From DATGZX01 sp035296965 (lineage in GTDB: Bacteria > Planctomycetota > Planctomycetia > Gemmatales > Gemmataceae), in assembly GCA_035296965.1 (NCBI GenBank), contig DATGZX010000137.1:1-64000 (forward strand): a DNA stretch of 64,000 bases, written 5' to 3'. The position numbers and the translations under genes were made by a program. The notes beneath the pieces are model-generated. The model was not told the origin of the DNA. It did no database searches and saw nothing but the letters and a program-made list of their open reading frames with translations. Below are positions 8,105 to 17,610 of the stretch, in pieces. Within the stretch, counting starts at the first letter, position 1. Each line of letters opens with the position of its first letter.

Positions 8105-9289
8105 TCAAAGCTTGGGGGCCTTATCGTCATGCGATCCGGGTATCGCCTTGATGCCGGGATTGTTGATTGGGTCTTGTGCTTTCTTGGGAGCCTTCTGTTG
8201 TTCGGCATGCTGCGTCAGGTAGTCCATAACCACCGGACCGTCCGCCGAATCCGTTTTGACGATGGGGATCATCCACCAGAGGAGCGGGTCTTCCGGATCC
8301 AGGAGGTTGCCGTTGGTGTCATATTCTCCCTGGTAGTACGCAAAATAAAGCCACAGCGAATCAGGATCGATCCCGTCGGCCAACTCCTGTGGCTGGAGGA
8401 ATTGGTGCTGGAGCCTGTAGACCTTCACGCTGGAAACCTTCCGCGGCGGCTCCGTTGCATGCGCCTTGGTGTAGGTCACATGGCGGGCGAACGAGCGGAG
8501 CATTTCCTTCGAGAGAGCGCTCGGCACCCGATATTGAGTCACTGGATCGATAAGGGGATGGCCCGGAATACCTTCGGTGGCGATCGCCAATTGCCGTCGC
8601 TTGCGCACTTCCTCGGGCAGCTGCGGCGCCATCAATCCATTAACAGCCTGGGTCAGCGACAACCTGCGCTGATATTCGACCGCCAGGGAATTATCTTCCC
8701 TGCGCGGGATTTTGAACCACTCCGCACTGCCGTCTTCGAACTTGATGTAAAACCAAACCAGATCGCCGGGGCCAGGCTCCGGTGAATAAAAATGGTAGGC
8801 GTTGGTCAGGTACATGAATTCCAGGTAGGGCCGATAGACATAAGTCCAAGCCCATTGGGCAAGCGCCGGGGCAGGGGGTTGGCTGAAGGCACTGCTGAGG
8901 ATGCCGCCTAAATGAAAAACGATGATCAAGCTGAATGCAATGCGGCGGAGCGTGCGCGGGAGCGACATCAGAACCGCGGCCACCGCGGCCGTGGCGCTCA
9001 GGACAACCATGAACATTCGAATGGAATCCCAGCTGGGCAAGAGCGCGAAGCAAACCGTAAAGCCGGTGACGGCCCCCAACCCGAGAACCGCGGGAGATTG
9101 AGGTCGGATAGCAATCGCTACACCTGCACTCAGCAAGCCGAGCAAGAGGAAAGGCACCAGCACGGTACCGGTGGTCCGATACACCAGAACGCTGATGCCG
9201 GCAGCCCCTAACCCCAGGAGCATGGCGGGCCAGGGATTCGAGAAGATCCTGGCGCTGGAACTGTCGGCTACCGACGTGTCACTGGCCAT
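8105..9289 (-). CDS. Membrane protein partner of the HTTM protein
   Basis: This 394-residue protein begins with about six hydrophobic segments in the first 170 residues (WPAMLLGLGAAGISVLVY, LVPFLLLGLLSAGVAIAI, AVLGLGAVTGFTVCFALL, FMVVLSATAAVAAVLM, IAFSLIIVFHLGGILSSAF). A soluble C-terminal half follows, with YRPYLEFMYLTNAYHFYSPE and PLLWWMIPIVK. I chose the ATG at 9289 because GGAG lies 8 bases upstream; the frame is open to 9457 but without a comparable site. It sits immediately upstream of the HTTM gene, and the pair may act together in one membrane complex. No enzyme motif is recognised. Confidence 0.75.
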   Translation of the reverse strand: MASDTSVADSSSARIFSNPWPAMLLGLGAAGISVLVYRTTGTVLVPFLLLGLLSAGVAIAIRPQSPAVLGLGAVTGFTVCFALLPSWDSIRMFMVVLSATAAVAAVLMSLPRTLRRIAFSLIIVFHLGGILSSAFSQPPAPALAQWAWTYVYRPYLEFMYLTNAYHFYSPEPGPGDLVWFYIKFEDGSAEWFKIPRREDNSLAVEYQRRLSLTQAVNGLMAPQLPEEVRKRRQLAIATEGIPGHPLIDPVTQYRVPSALSKEMLRSFARHVTYTKAHATEPPRKVSSVKVYRLQHQFLQPQELADGIDPDSLWLYFAYYQGEYDTNGNLLDPEDPLLWWMIPIVKTDSADGPVVMDYLTQHAEQQKAPKKAQDPINNPGIKAIPGSHDDKAPKL

Positions 9290-10061
9290 CTCGGATTCTC
9301 CGACGGAGCGAGGCAAAGCGATCAGCCGGCGGAGCTGGAGGCAAGACCAGCCCGCCATGAGGCTCCGCGCACCTCTTCCCTCAACAATATCTAATCGGGT
9401 GCCCGAAGCTAAGGCGAATACCGAAAATGTGACGCGGACGACCTCTCGCTTGCGCATCGATCAGGTTTAAGGAGAACGCGGCCAGGACCGATTCTTGCGC
9501 GCCGGAGAAAGCCCCACACAAGAGTCGAGTCGCATGGTTGCCGGCATGTCAAATGTAACGAGCGCGCCCTCAGCTGTCAGGAAATGGACGCCAGCCTCCG
9601 GCGCGGACGCCGAATCGATTTACGTGCCGGATTGCCGAGGCCGAGGATCGGCGCACGCGAGAACCAAGCAATGCCAGCACTTAGGATGAAAGCGGGCGCT
9701 GGGCCGAATCTTTCTGCGTCAGACTCGTTGCATACCGCCTAGATTACTATTGACTCTTCTCTTTGCCATCTTTACTATCCCACTGCGGTGCATGAATTTT
9801 GACGGAGTTTGTGGGCACGGAGAAGTGCGAGGCCGGTATTCCCGGCTGCGTTCGAGTAATGGATTTCGTTTCAACGCGCACAAAAATGCCTAATCGTCTC
9901 TTGCCAGCCGCTCTGGTTGGGGTGCTTCCCTCCATCAAGAGACGAAATTGCACTTACTGTTCTCTAGACTACGCATTTTGCAATGATTGCTATGGGCTTT
10001 GGAGAGCGTTCTCTAAAAGCATGGCTCGTTTGTTGTTCTTAGTCAGCAGGAGGTTATGACG
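9290..10061. other. Intergenic region, no gene recognised
   Basis: About 770 bases lie between the divergent HTTM partner gene and the Cys-rich TIGR03000-type gene. It must hold promoters for both. Small open frames here show no family features or convincing ribosome binding sites. Confidence 0.6.
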
Positions 10062-10715
10062 ATGTACAGTCTCGTTCTGATGATGGCCATGAGCAGCGGA
10101 GCTGGGACTCCCGCGCTAGGCCACAAGGGGCACGATTGCTGCGGTTGCTATGGCAACTACAGCTACACGTGCCACGGCTATAGCTGCTCCGGCTACACTT
10201 GCCAGGGCGCTTGCTGGGGTAGGACGTGCTACGGTGGTTGTTGGGGCAACGACTGCAACGGCTGCGGCGGACGCCGGCAACATCGCCGCGACAGGGGCTG
10301 CTGCGGCTGCTGCGCACCGGTAGTCTACACCAGCTGCTGCGGTTGCTGGGGTGGCCATCCGGCTGCGCCTCCTCCGCCTGCTCACATGCCTCCTCCTCCC
10401 AAGGGGGAAAAGCTGAGCGTTCCGCCGAAGTCTGACGCCAAGGTCCAGGCCTTTGCGCCTGCGATCATCATCGTCAGCCTTCCCGCAGAAGCTAAGCTCA
10501 GCATCGATGGCGCAGCCACCGCATCGCAGACGGCAACGCGCGTGTTCTCTTCTCCGGCTCTGGAACCGGGCAAGGATTTCTACTACAGCTTGACAGCTGA
10601 AGTGGTTCGTAACGGCCGAACGGTCACAAGCACGGAGAAAGTCAAAATCCGCGCTGGTGAAGAAACGCGCGTCAAACTGGAGTTCGCCACCCCGACGACG
10701 GTAGCCCAGAGATGA
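10062..10715 (+). CDS. TIGR03000-type protein with Cys/Gly/Tyr-rich N-terminus
   Basis: This 217-residue protein has a Cys-Gly-Tyr-rich segment (about residues 25-100) with repeated motifs such as CCGCYGNYSYTCHGYSC and CYGGCWGNDCNGCGG. A proline-rich linker (PAAPPPPAHMPPPPKG) leads to a C-terminal domain with IIIVSLPAEAKLSIDGAA and DFYYSLTAEVVRNGRTV. That C-terminal domain matches the planctomycete TIGR03000 pattern (PEGA-like beta-sandwich). AGGAGG at 10048-10053 favours the ATG at 10062 (spacing 8) over the in-frame ATG at 10056 (spacing 2). It is likely envelope-associated, with cysteines that could form disulfides or bind metal. Function is unknown. Confidence 0.8.
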   Translation: MYSLVLMMAMSSGAGTPALGHKGHDCCGCYGNYSYTCHGYSCSGYTCQGACWGRTCYGGCWGNDCNGCGGRRQHRRDRGCCGCCAPVVYTSCCGCWGGHPAAPPPPAHMPPPPKGEKLSVPPKSDAKVQAFAPAIIIVSLPAEAKLSIDGAATASQTATRVFSSPALEPGKDFYYSLTAEVVRNGRTVTSTEKVKIRAGEETRVKLEFATPTTVAQR

Positions 10716-10807
10716 CGTAGCTCGCTTTGGTCGCGCGTGGAGCCGAGGATACCCGCGAAGACAGCAAAGAAGCACGAGCCCTTGCTGCCAAGCGGTGGGA
10801 AACAACG

Positions 10808-10831
10808 GGGGAGAACCGGTCGGTTCTCCCC
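10808..10831 (+). terminator. Hairpin downstream of the TIGR03000 gene
   Basis: A perfect 10-bp stem (GGGGAGAACC / GGTTCTCCCC) with a GGTC loop lies about 90 bases after the stop and is followed by CTATTTCTTC. The T-run is weak. A similar but imperfect sequence recurs near 11013-11035. I see nothing else in the 10716-11214 gap. Confidence 0.5.
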
Positions 10832-11214
10832 TATTTCTTCGAAGCTGGCCGACATTTCAAATCCCTTCGCTGCGCAAACCACCGCACCGACACGCCTGAA
10901 TGCAGGGCTTTTTCGACGGAATGCCACGCATATAGATCGTCGTGTCGAGCCGGTCAGGAGCCCGCGAACGGCCCTGTTTCAAGCTAACATTCGGATCTTG
11001 AACGGAGGCACAGGGGGGAACATAGCTGTTCTCCCTATTTCTCTCTTCTCCTGCAAAAGTGGAGAGGAGAACCCAGGTGTCAAGGCTTCTTGGACCAGGC
11101 GCGCACCGGGGCAAGGGGCACGGGAATCCGCATTGTGGCCGTTTGCGACCGTGCCTATAATCGCTGGGAGGAATGAGGCAATCTCTTCTTGGGAAGTGGC
11201 CAGGCATAGGGATC

Positions 11215-11763
11215 ATGGGTGTGTACCTGCTTCGGCCTCGGGTTGCCGATCTGGTTTTCCAGCTTTATGGACGGCCGCTGCATCCCGAGTTGTTTGATAT
11301 CCTCGCTGTACGCAAGGTGCAGCGGGAAGACTACGAGCTAGCGGTGCGCATCACCCGCACCGGCCACGTCATCTGCTGGTCCAACCGCGACGTCTATCTG
11401 ACAGAAGTCACCGCGGCCGCAGACCAGCCATTGCCCGAACGGCGCCGCCTGGCGAGCTACCGGGTGCGCGGCGAGCACACCGACAGTCTGATGTGCGCTC
11501 CGGGCATCAGCTATCAGATGAGTTTCCAGGTCGAGATTTTGCCGCCGGAGATTTTTCTGCACGTGCACGACGAGATCCTGGCGGACGGCGACAAGCGTGG
11601 CCTGCTCTATAACTTCCAGCCGAATCACCGCTTGTCGCTGGCCCCCCTCGGCTTCGTGAGCGTCGAAGCCCGACCGGGCTGCTTGCTCCTCACCACCTTC
11701 CACACCTTCCCCGACGAGTACACGGTTGTGAAATCCCAGTCGTTGATCGAAAAGCGGAACTAA
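11215..11763 (+). CDS. DUF2617 family protein
   Basis: This 182-residue soluble protein begins MGVYLLRPRVADLVFQLYGR, with HPELFDIL next and later LTEVTAAADQPLP, RGEHTDSLMCAPGISYQMSF and YNFQPNHRLSLAPLGFVSVE. This matches the planctomycete DUF2617 family as I recall it. It has no signal peptide, no membrane segment and no known function. The ATG at 11215 was chosen because it gives the usual family start. An ATG at 11173 in the same frame adds 14 residues, and its GGGAGGA sits too close to be an ideal site. It lies 110 bases before the large helicase gene on the same strand. Confidence 0.7.
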   Translation: MGVYLLRPRVADLVFQLYGRPLHPELFDILAVRKVQREDYELAVRITRTGHVICWSNRDVYLTEVTAAADQPLPERRRLASYRVRGEHTDSLMCAPGISYQMSFQVEILPPEIFLHVHDEILADGDKRGLLYNFQPNHRLSLAPLGFVSVEARPGCLLLTTFHTFPDEYTVVKSQSLIEKRN

Positions 11764-11873
11764 TCCTGTCCCACGGGCACGATCAGGCCGCCAATTCTTG
11801 CAACTCACGCTACAATCACCGCAAGCCTTCGGGCGCTGGCAATCAAGAAGCCGTCTGTGCGGGAGATGCATCG

Positions 11874-14800
11874 ATGGGCGAAGCGAACAACAAGATCCTT
11901 GCGCGCATGCTGGAACGGCTGTTTGCGGGCCTGGTCAATGGGCCCAACCTGAACTGCAGGCCTCATTCCAGCCGGCAGCGCATCGATTTCACGCAGCTGG
12001 TGAAGCTTTGCGACCTCACGCCCGACGAGGCCCTTCGTCTGCTTTTGGACAAGAAGGCAGAGGTCAAGCTGACGGGGCGCGTGCCGACGCCCAAGCGGCC
12101 CAAGGGAGCCGGCGGCTCGGGATCGCGTGCGAACAACCCGACTGCGAGCGAGACCAGAGGCGCGGAGGAACCACAACTCACTCCCGAAGAGAAAGCTGCG
12201 CAAACGGCCTGGAATGAGCAATTCAAGCTCCTCGCCAAGATCAGAATCCTGGCTGACGAGGCGCGGACCTATGAGCAGGACACTGGAGAGCACGCTCTCA
12301 ACATCGGCTTACCGTTGCTGAGCCTGCCGCCTGGCTCTCTCGGTGCGTCCGGAAGACGCACGGCGGCCAAGCGCGTGCTGGCTCCGCTGGCGTTCATTCC
12401 TGTGGCCTTGACCCTCCGCTCCGGACCAACGCCGACGATCGAGATTGCTTGCAGGGAGGGAGGCGTCGATCGGGTGACGCCAAACCCCGCGCTCCTGAGC
12501 TGGCTGGAACAGCAGACAGGCAAGCCGCTCGGAGAGTTGTTTGCCGACGAACGTGGCGAAGATCCCTGGCGCGAAATCAGCGAGCTGACGCGGCAGGTCT
12601 GCAAGGAATTGAACCTCGATGTGCCCGAGGCATTCAAGGAGCCAGTCGCCCATGTTCCTGCAGCGCCCCCCGCGGTCAGCGAGCCGGCGAGTGCCGGCAT
12701 TCCCGCCCCGTCGCTCCCTTCCCCAGCGCCTTCCGAACCGAATGCGACGCCGTCTGCTTCCGTCAAGGAGCAAGCAAACGGCGCAGGCGAGCAGCGACCG
12801 ACCGGGCAAGATACCTTCGCGCTCCAGCCGGCGCCGCGTGCGGATGACGGAGACGCCAGGCCAGCCATCGTCTCGGCGGCGGTGCTCGGTCTCTTTCCGC
12901 TCAACAATCAGGGCCTGCTGCGCGACACCCAGGCCATGCTCGCCGGTGAAGCGGTCCAGGGGCCGATCGAGAGCTTCATCCAGGCGAACGTCAGTCTCGA
13001 TCAGCTGCCGGACGCTTCCTACGATCACGAGGCCTGGAGTGGCCAGCGCAGGCCGCGCGATTTCGCGAGCGAGCGTTATGTAATCCAATCCGATCCATGC
13101 CAGTCCCGCGCGGTCAGGCTGGCGCGTGCTTGCCGCGGGTTGGTCGTCCACGGCCCCCCGGGGACGGGCAAGAGCCAGACGATCACGAATATCATCGGCG
13201 ACCATCTGGCCCGAGGCGAGAGAGTCCTCATGGTGTGCGACAAACGGACCGCCCTTGATGTCGTGGCCAACCGGTTGGAGCATCTCGGGCTCGGCAGCCT
13301 CTGCGCCCTGGTCCACGATGCCCGTCACGATCAACACAACCTTTATCGGGCCATCCGCGAGCAAATCGAGAACCTGACCGATACCCACGGCGATCCGAGG
13401 GCGGAGGGCAAGCTAAAGAAGGTGGACGCGGAGCTGCAGAAGTTGCACGCCGAGCTGACGCAGTGCTGGACTCTGCTGATGGAGAAGGACGGCAAGGTGG
13501 AATGCACGTTTCACGAACTGATGGGCCAGTGGCTAAGCGCCCCCGCTCCCCAGGCCGTCAAATTGGATACAACGCTTCTGTCCGGAGCCAAACCGCAGGA
13601 CCTTGAATTACACGAGCAAACTCTGCACGGCATACTGGCGCGCGGAAAGAATATCGGCTACGCGCAGCATCCCTGGCGCGAGGCGGCCGGGGTTAGCCTG
13701 GAAGAGTTTCTGGCCAGGCCAACACAGGAATGGCGCGCCGCCCTGGCCAGGTGCGCGGAAGCGGCGCGTTCGGCAGATGCAACGCTGGATGCCACAATTC
13801 CGCCCTTTGCCGCGGAGCCGGGAGTCGCTGTGCAGGGACAAGCGCGGGGCGCGCTGGCCATCGATCTTGCCAAGGTTCTGGAACAGCCTGCGGCCGGATC
13901 GCTGGAAGCATGGGCGAAGAAGGACTCAGCTGCTCTCCAGCGGACACAGCAAAAGCTGGCGAAAGCTGGGCCAGCGCTAGAGATCCTGCGCTCCGGACCG
14001 CTCGAGGCCGAACTAGGCCTGGTAGTGCAAGAGAAAAAATTGGCAAGCGCCGCACTCGCCCAGCAGCTCGGCGCCATCGAGGCCTATCTCGCCGTCGCCG
14101 CGAAGTGGTATGGGCTGCTGTGCTTCAAGCGACGGTCGCAAGCCCTGGCGGTGCTGGCCTGGTATGGACTGCCGCCAAGCGTAAACGCTGCCGAACGCAT
14201 GCGCACGTTCCTTGTCGGCCTGCGCGCTCGCCTGGTGCTACAGGCTCTTTGCAAGGAACTGCTCGGCCGACCCCTTGCCAATGACGAAGCCAGCGCTGAT
14301 GAATGGATCGATCAGACCATCTCGGCTCACGCACGGCTGGTGGATCTTCTCCTCCGTGTGAAGACTGATCCGGGCCTCGCCGGCCTGACAGAGTTGGTGA
14401 CGCAGTCCTTGCTAAAGCCGAAAACCGCAACGAATCTGATTGCCGGCTTGCAAAAGTCCGCCGCCCGGGCCACAGCCCTGACCGGCCTCGAGGAAACTCT
14501 TGTCGGCTCTCATCTGTTTGACCGCGGCTGGTTGTCCAGCGCCTTTGGCCAATGGCGAGCCGGTCAAAAGACAGAGAAGGCATTGGCCGGCTTGAACGAA
14601 CGTATCGGCGACCTGGAGGATATGCTGCGCATCCGGGCCGGATTGGCTGAGGTGCCAAAGGAATTCCAGGGGCCCGCGAAAGCACTTCTCGATGCCTCCA
14701 CCCCTGCGGACGCGGGCGTCGCGGCGCTGCGCAAGGCAGTGCTGGCGGCGCAGATTTCCGAGCGCCTCCGCGGCAACGCCACATTGCAAACCCTGGACGG

Positions 14801-16493
14801 TCAGCGCATCCTGGCAAGCTTCGAGCGCTGCCGTGCACTGGAAGACAACAAGAGGGAGTTCGTTCGGGACAGCGTGCTCCATCACTGGACAAGCAAACAG
14901 CAGGAACGCTTGCTCGTCGGCACCGGGACTCGGCTCAACAGCCTGGGGGCGGACCTGCGCCGTCGCTTGACCATGCGCGGCGAACGCGCCCTTCGGCTCA
15001 GGCAGGTGGTCGCTTTCGGCCAGGCCATCGAAGGCGGCGATCCGCTCTTCGATTTGCGCCCCGTTTGGATGGCCAGCCCGCAGACCGTTTCCCAGGTTTT
15101 CCCGCGCCAGCCGCTCTTCGACGTCGCGATCTTCGATGAGGCATCGCAGTGCCGGCTGGAGGAAGCGCTGCCGGTGCTCTTGCGCGCCAAGCGCGTCGTC
15201 ATTGCCGGCGACCCCAAGCAGCTGCCGCCGACGCGCTTCTTCGAATCCGGCGTAGCAGCCAGCGAAGACGAAGATGTCGAGACCGACCAGCAGCTCTTCG
15301 AAGCCCACCAGGGTGAGCTGGAAGACCTGCTCTCGGCGGCGCTCGGCATCGACATTCAGCAATGTTACCTCGATGTCCACTACCGCTCGCGCAACGCCGA
15401 TCTGATCGAATTCAGCAACCACCAGTTTTACAGCTCCCGCCTCCAGCCGATCCCCGGCCATCCCGCGCATCGTGCGCGCTTCGCCCCGGTCACGCTCTAC
15501 CGTGCCAACGGGATTTACGAGGAGCGTACTAATCCCCTGGAAGCAGAACAGGTTTGCCGCATCGTCGGCGATCTTCTCAAGCGAGCCGAGCCGCCTTCCA
15601 TTGGTGTTGCCTGCTTCAACCTCGCGCAGCGCGACCTCATCGTGGAGAAACTGGAGGAGTTGGCGCAAGAAGACGCCGAGTTTGCCGCTCGCCTGGGTGA
15701 CGCCCGCGTTCGCCAGGGAGCCAGCACTTTTGAAGGGCTCTTCGTCAAGAATCTCGAGAATGTCCAGGGTGACGAGCGCGACCACATTATCATCAGCACC
15801 ACCTACGGCCCCGATGCCACCGGTCGTTTCTACCGGCGCTTTGGACCATTGGGTCGAGCCGGCGGCGGCCGCAGGTTGAATGTGCTCGTCACGCGTGCGC
15901 GGGAAGAAGTCCATCTGGTGACGTCGATTCCGCCGGCCGTTTATCGCAATCTCCCGGCAGTACCGGCGAATGAGGCACCGAGCGGCGGCTGGCTCCTCTT
16001 CGCCTACCTGGCTTATGCGGAACAGCTCGCGAAAGCCTACGAAGCCGCACATGAAGCCCAGGCCAAGGAAGGAAAAGCTGAGCAGGTATCTGTAAAGATC
16101 CTGCCGAGCCGGTCGCCTTCAGAATTTGCAACCGCGCTCGCCCGGCAACTGGCAAACGAGCAAAAGGTCGGCAGCGACGTGCACTGGGGGAACGACGGCT
16201 TCTGCATTGATCTGGCCCTGCATCATCCGCAGCACGCGGATGAGGTGACCATTGGCGTACTCTGCGACGGCGTCCGCTTCGCGCAGGCGGAAGACCCCGT
16301 AGAATGGGACTTGTTCCGAACCTGGATCCTCGAGAGCCAGGGCTGGCAATTGCACCGTGTCTGGACTCCTCATTTCTTCCGAGACCCGCGCGGGGCAGTC
16401 GAAAAGATCCTCAAGGACGCGGCCCAGGCTATCGCCAGCGAAGAGGCGAAAGATGCGATTCGGGTTGTGGGTCAGCCGAAAAAGGGTCGCTGA
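11874..16493 (+). CDS. Superfamily 1 helicase with C-terminal REase-like domain
   Basis: This 1539-residue protein is a DNA2/NAM7-type helicase. Motif I is GPPGTGKS at residues 427-434 and motif II is FDEASQ at about 1087-1092, followed by GDPKQLPPTRF. Later motifs are VKNLENVQGDERDHIIIST and LNVLVTRAREEVHLVTS. About 650 residues, largely helical, are inserted between motifs I and II. The N-terminus has a DUF4011-like character. The C-terminus (about 1430-1530) resembles the MTES_1575-type nuclease domain, with GWQLHRVWTPHFFRDP, but the usual GIECDG reads GVLCDG (Leu1463 for Glu), so the nuclease may be inactive. Proteins of this type occur among anti-phage genes; defence here is inference. 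Confidence 0.85.
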   Translation: MGEANNKILARMLERLFAGLVNGPNLNCRPHSSRQRIDFTQLVKLCDLTPDEALRLLLDKKAEVKLTGRVPTPKRPKGAGGSGSRANNPTASETRGAEEPQLTPEEKAAQTAWNEQFKLLAKIRILADEARTYEQDTGEHALNIGLPLLSLPPGSLGASGRRTAAKRVLAPLAFIPVALTLRSGPTPTIEIACREGGVDRVTPNPALLSWLEQQTGKPLGELFADERGEDPWREISELTRQVCKELNLDVPEAFKEPVAHVPAAPPAVSEPASAGIPAPSLPSPAPSEPNATPSASVKEQANGAGEQRPTGQDTFALQPAPRADDGDARPAIVSAAVLGLFPLNNQGLLRDTQAMLAGEAVQGPIESFIQANVSLDQLPDASYDHEAWSGQRRPRDFASERYVIQSDPCQSRAVRLARACRGLVVHGPPGTGKSQTITNIIGDHLARGERVLMVCDKRTALDVVANRLEHLGLGSLCALVHDARHDQHNLYRAIREQIENLTDTHGDPRAEGKLKKVDAELQKLHAELTQCWTLLMEKDGKVECTFHELMGQWLSAPAPQAVKLDTTLLSGAKPQDLELHEQTLHGILARGKNIGYAQHPWREAAGVSLEEFLARPTQEWRAALARCAEAARSADATLDATIPPFAAEPGVAVQGQARGALAIDLAKVLEQPAAGSLEAWAKKDSAALQRTQQKLAKAGPALEILRSGPLEAELGLVVQEKKLASAALAQQLGAIEAYLAVAAKWYGLLCFKRRSQALAVLAWYGLPPSVNAAERMRTFLVGLRARLVLQALCKELLGRPLANDEASADEWIDQTISAHARLVDLLLRVKTDPGLAGLTELVTQSLLKPKTATNLIAGLQKSAARATALTGLEETLVGSHLFDRGWLSSAFGQWRAGQKTEKALAGLNERIGDLEDMLRIRAGLAEVPKEFQGPAKALLDASTPADAGVAALRKAVLAAQISERLRGNATLQTLDGQRILASFERCRALEDNKREFVRDSVLHHWTSKQQERLLVGTGTRLNSLGADLRRRLTMRGERALRLRQVVAFGQAIEGGDPLFDLRPVWMASPQTVSQVFPRQPLFDVAIFDEASQCRLEEALPVLLRAKRVVIAGDPKQLPPTRFFESGVAASEDEDVETDQQLFEAHQGELEDLLSAALGIDIQQCYLDVHYRSRNADLIEFSNHQFYSSRLQPIPGHPAHRARFAPVTLYRANGIYEERTNPLEAEQVCRIVGDLLKRAEPPSIGVACFNLAQRDLIVEKLEELAQEDAEFAARLGDARVRQGASTFEGLFVKNLENVQGDERDHIIISTTYGPDATGRFYRRFGPLGRAGGGRRLNVLVTRAREEVHLVTSIPPAVYRNLPAVPANEAPSGGWLLFAYLAYAEQLAKAYEAAHEAQAKEGKAEQVSVKILPSRSPSEFATALARQLANEQKVGSDVHWGNDGFCIDLALHHPQHADEVTIGVLCDGVRFAQAEDPVEWDLFRTWILESQGWQLHRVWTPHFFRDPRGAVEKILKDAAQAIASEEAKDAIRVVGQPKKGR

Positions 16494-16506
16494 AGATCCT
16501 CCCAGG

Positions 16507-17505
16507 TCATCCTGGCCCACGGTTGGCAAGAAGCACTGCCGCCCCTTCGATCTGGCCGCTTCGCAGACGCGTCAGCGCTTCGTTGGCGTCCTGCAGGCCA
16601 AACGTGTGAACCTCGGTCCGCACGGGCACCAAGGGCGCCAGCTTCAGGAACTCGCGCCCGTCGCGCCGAGTCAGGTTCGCGACCGAGCGCACCGAGCGCT
16701 CGCCCCAGAGAATTTCATACGGGAAGGCCGGAATGTCGCTCATGTGGATGCCGGCACAGACAACGATCCCTCCCTTGCCCACGGCTCGAAGTGCCGCCGG
16801 AACAAGACTGCCGACTGGGGCAAAGATGATGGCCGCATCCAGCTCGCTGGGAGGACGGGCTTCAGAGTCGCCGGCCCACACGGCCCCAAGCCCGCGGGCA
16901 AACTGTTGGCCCGCGACGTCGCCGGCTCTCGTGAACGCGTAGACTTCGCGTCCCTGGTGGCAGGCAACTTGCGCAATGATATGCGCGGCCGCGCCGAAAC
17001 CATAGAGCCCCAGCCGTCGTGCGTCGCCGGCCATGACCAGCGCTCGATAGCCGATCAAGCCGGCACATAGCAGCGGCGCCGCCTCGGCGTCTGTATAAGT
17101 TGCAGGTAGTGGGAAGCAGTAGCGCTCGTCGGCGAGCGTGTACTCGGCGTAGCCGCCGTCGATGTTGTAGCCAGTAAAACGCGCGAAATCGCAGAGGTTT
17201 TCCCGGCCTGCGAGACAGTATTTGCAATGGCCGCAGGTGAAGCCCAGCCAGGGCACGCCGACGCGCTCACCAATGCGAAATTCTTCCGCGCCTTCGCCCT
17301 TCTCGACAACCGTGCCAACGATTTCGTGGCCGGGCACCAGGGGAAGTTTCGGCTCCGTCAGCTCACCATCGACCACATGAAGGTCGGTTCGGCACACTCC
17401 ACAGGCATGAACGCGAAGGAGAATCTGGCCGGGACCAGGTTCTGGGCTTGGCCAATCCAACTCCCTGAGCGGCGTTCGTGGCGACTCCAGCACCATGGCG
17501 AGCAT
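16507..17505 (-). CDS. Zinc-dependent alcohol dehydrogenase family protein
   Basis: This 332-residue medium-chain dehydrogenase/reductase oxidises alcohols or reduces aldehydes with NAD(P). The catalytic zinc site is CGVCRTDLH (Cys38) with GHE at 59-61. The structural zinc site is the four cysteines in CGHCKYCLAGRENLC (91-105), and the Rossmann glycine motif is GLYGFGAAAH at about 166-175. All key ligands are present, so the enzyme should be active. It resembles the COG1064/AdhP-like subgroup. Substrate is not determinable. It is convergent with the helicase gene, with only 13 bases between the stops. Confidence 0.88.
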   Translation of the reverse strand: MLAMVLESPRTPLRELDWPSPEPGPGQILLRVHACGVCRTDLHVVDGELTEPKLPLVPGHEIVGTVVEKGEGAEEFRIGERVGVPWLGFTCGHCKYCLAGRENLCDFARFTGYNIDGGYAEYTLADERYCFPLPATYTDAEAAPLLCAGLIGYRALVMAGDARRLGLYGFGAAAHIIAQVACHQGREVYAFTRAGDVAGQQFARGLGAVWAGDSEARPPSELDAAIIFAPVGSLVPAALRAVGKGGIVVCAGIHMSDIPAFPYEILWGERSVRSVANLTRRDGREFLKLAPLVPVRTEVHTFGLQDANEALTRLRSGQIEGAAVLLANRGPG

Positions 17506-17610
17506 CGAGTTTTTCCTTCATGAGTTGGCGCAGCAACGAACTCATGTGTGTAGACGTGCCAGCGCGATAGCGCCAGCGGCGGACGCGTGCCTTGATTCGG
17601 GCAAGGTGAT

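Noticed and set aside
10116..10805. Minus-strand frame opposite the Cys-rich TIGR03000 gene
   Set aside because: Antisense to the Cys/Gly codons, giving Ala/Arg/Val-rich sequence without any family pattern.
14412..16052. Long minus-strand open frame (about 546 codons) opposite the helicase gene
   Set aside because: It lies antisense to a gene with clear helicase motifs and shows no domain of its own. High GC removes stop codons by chance.
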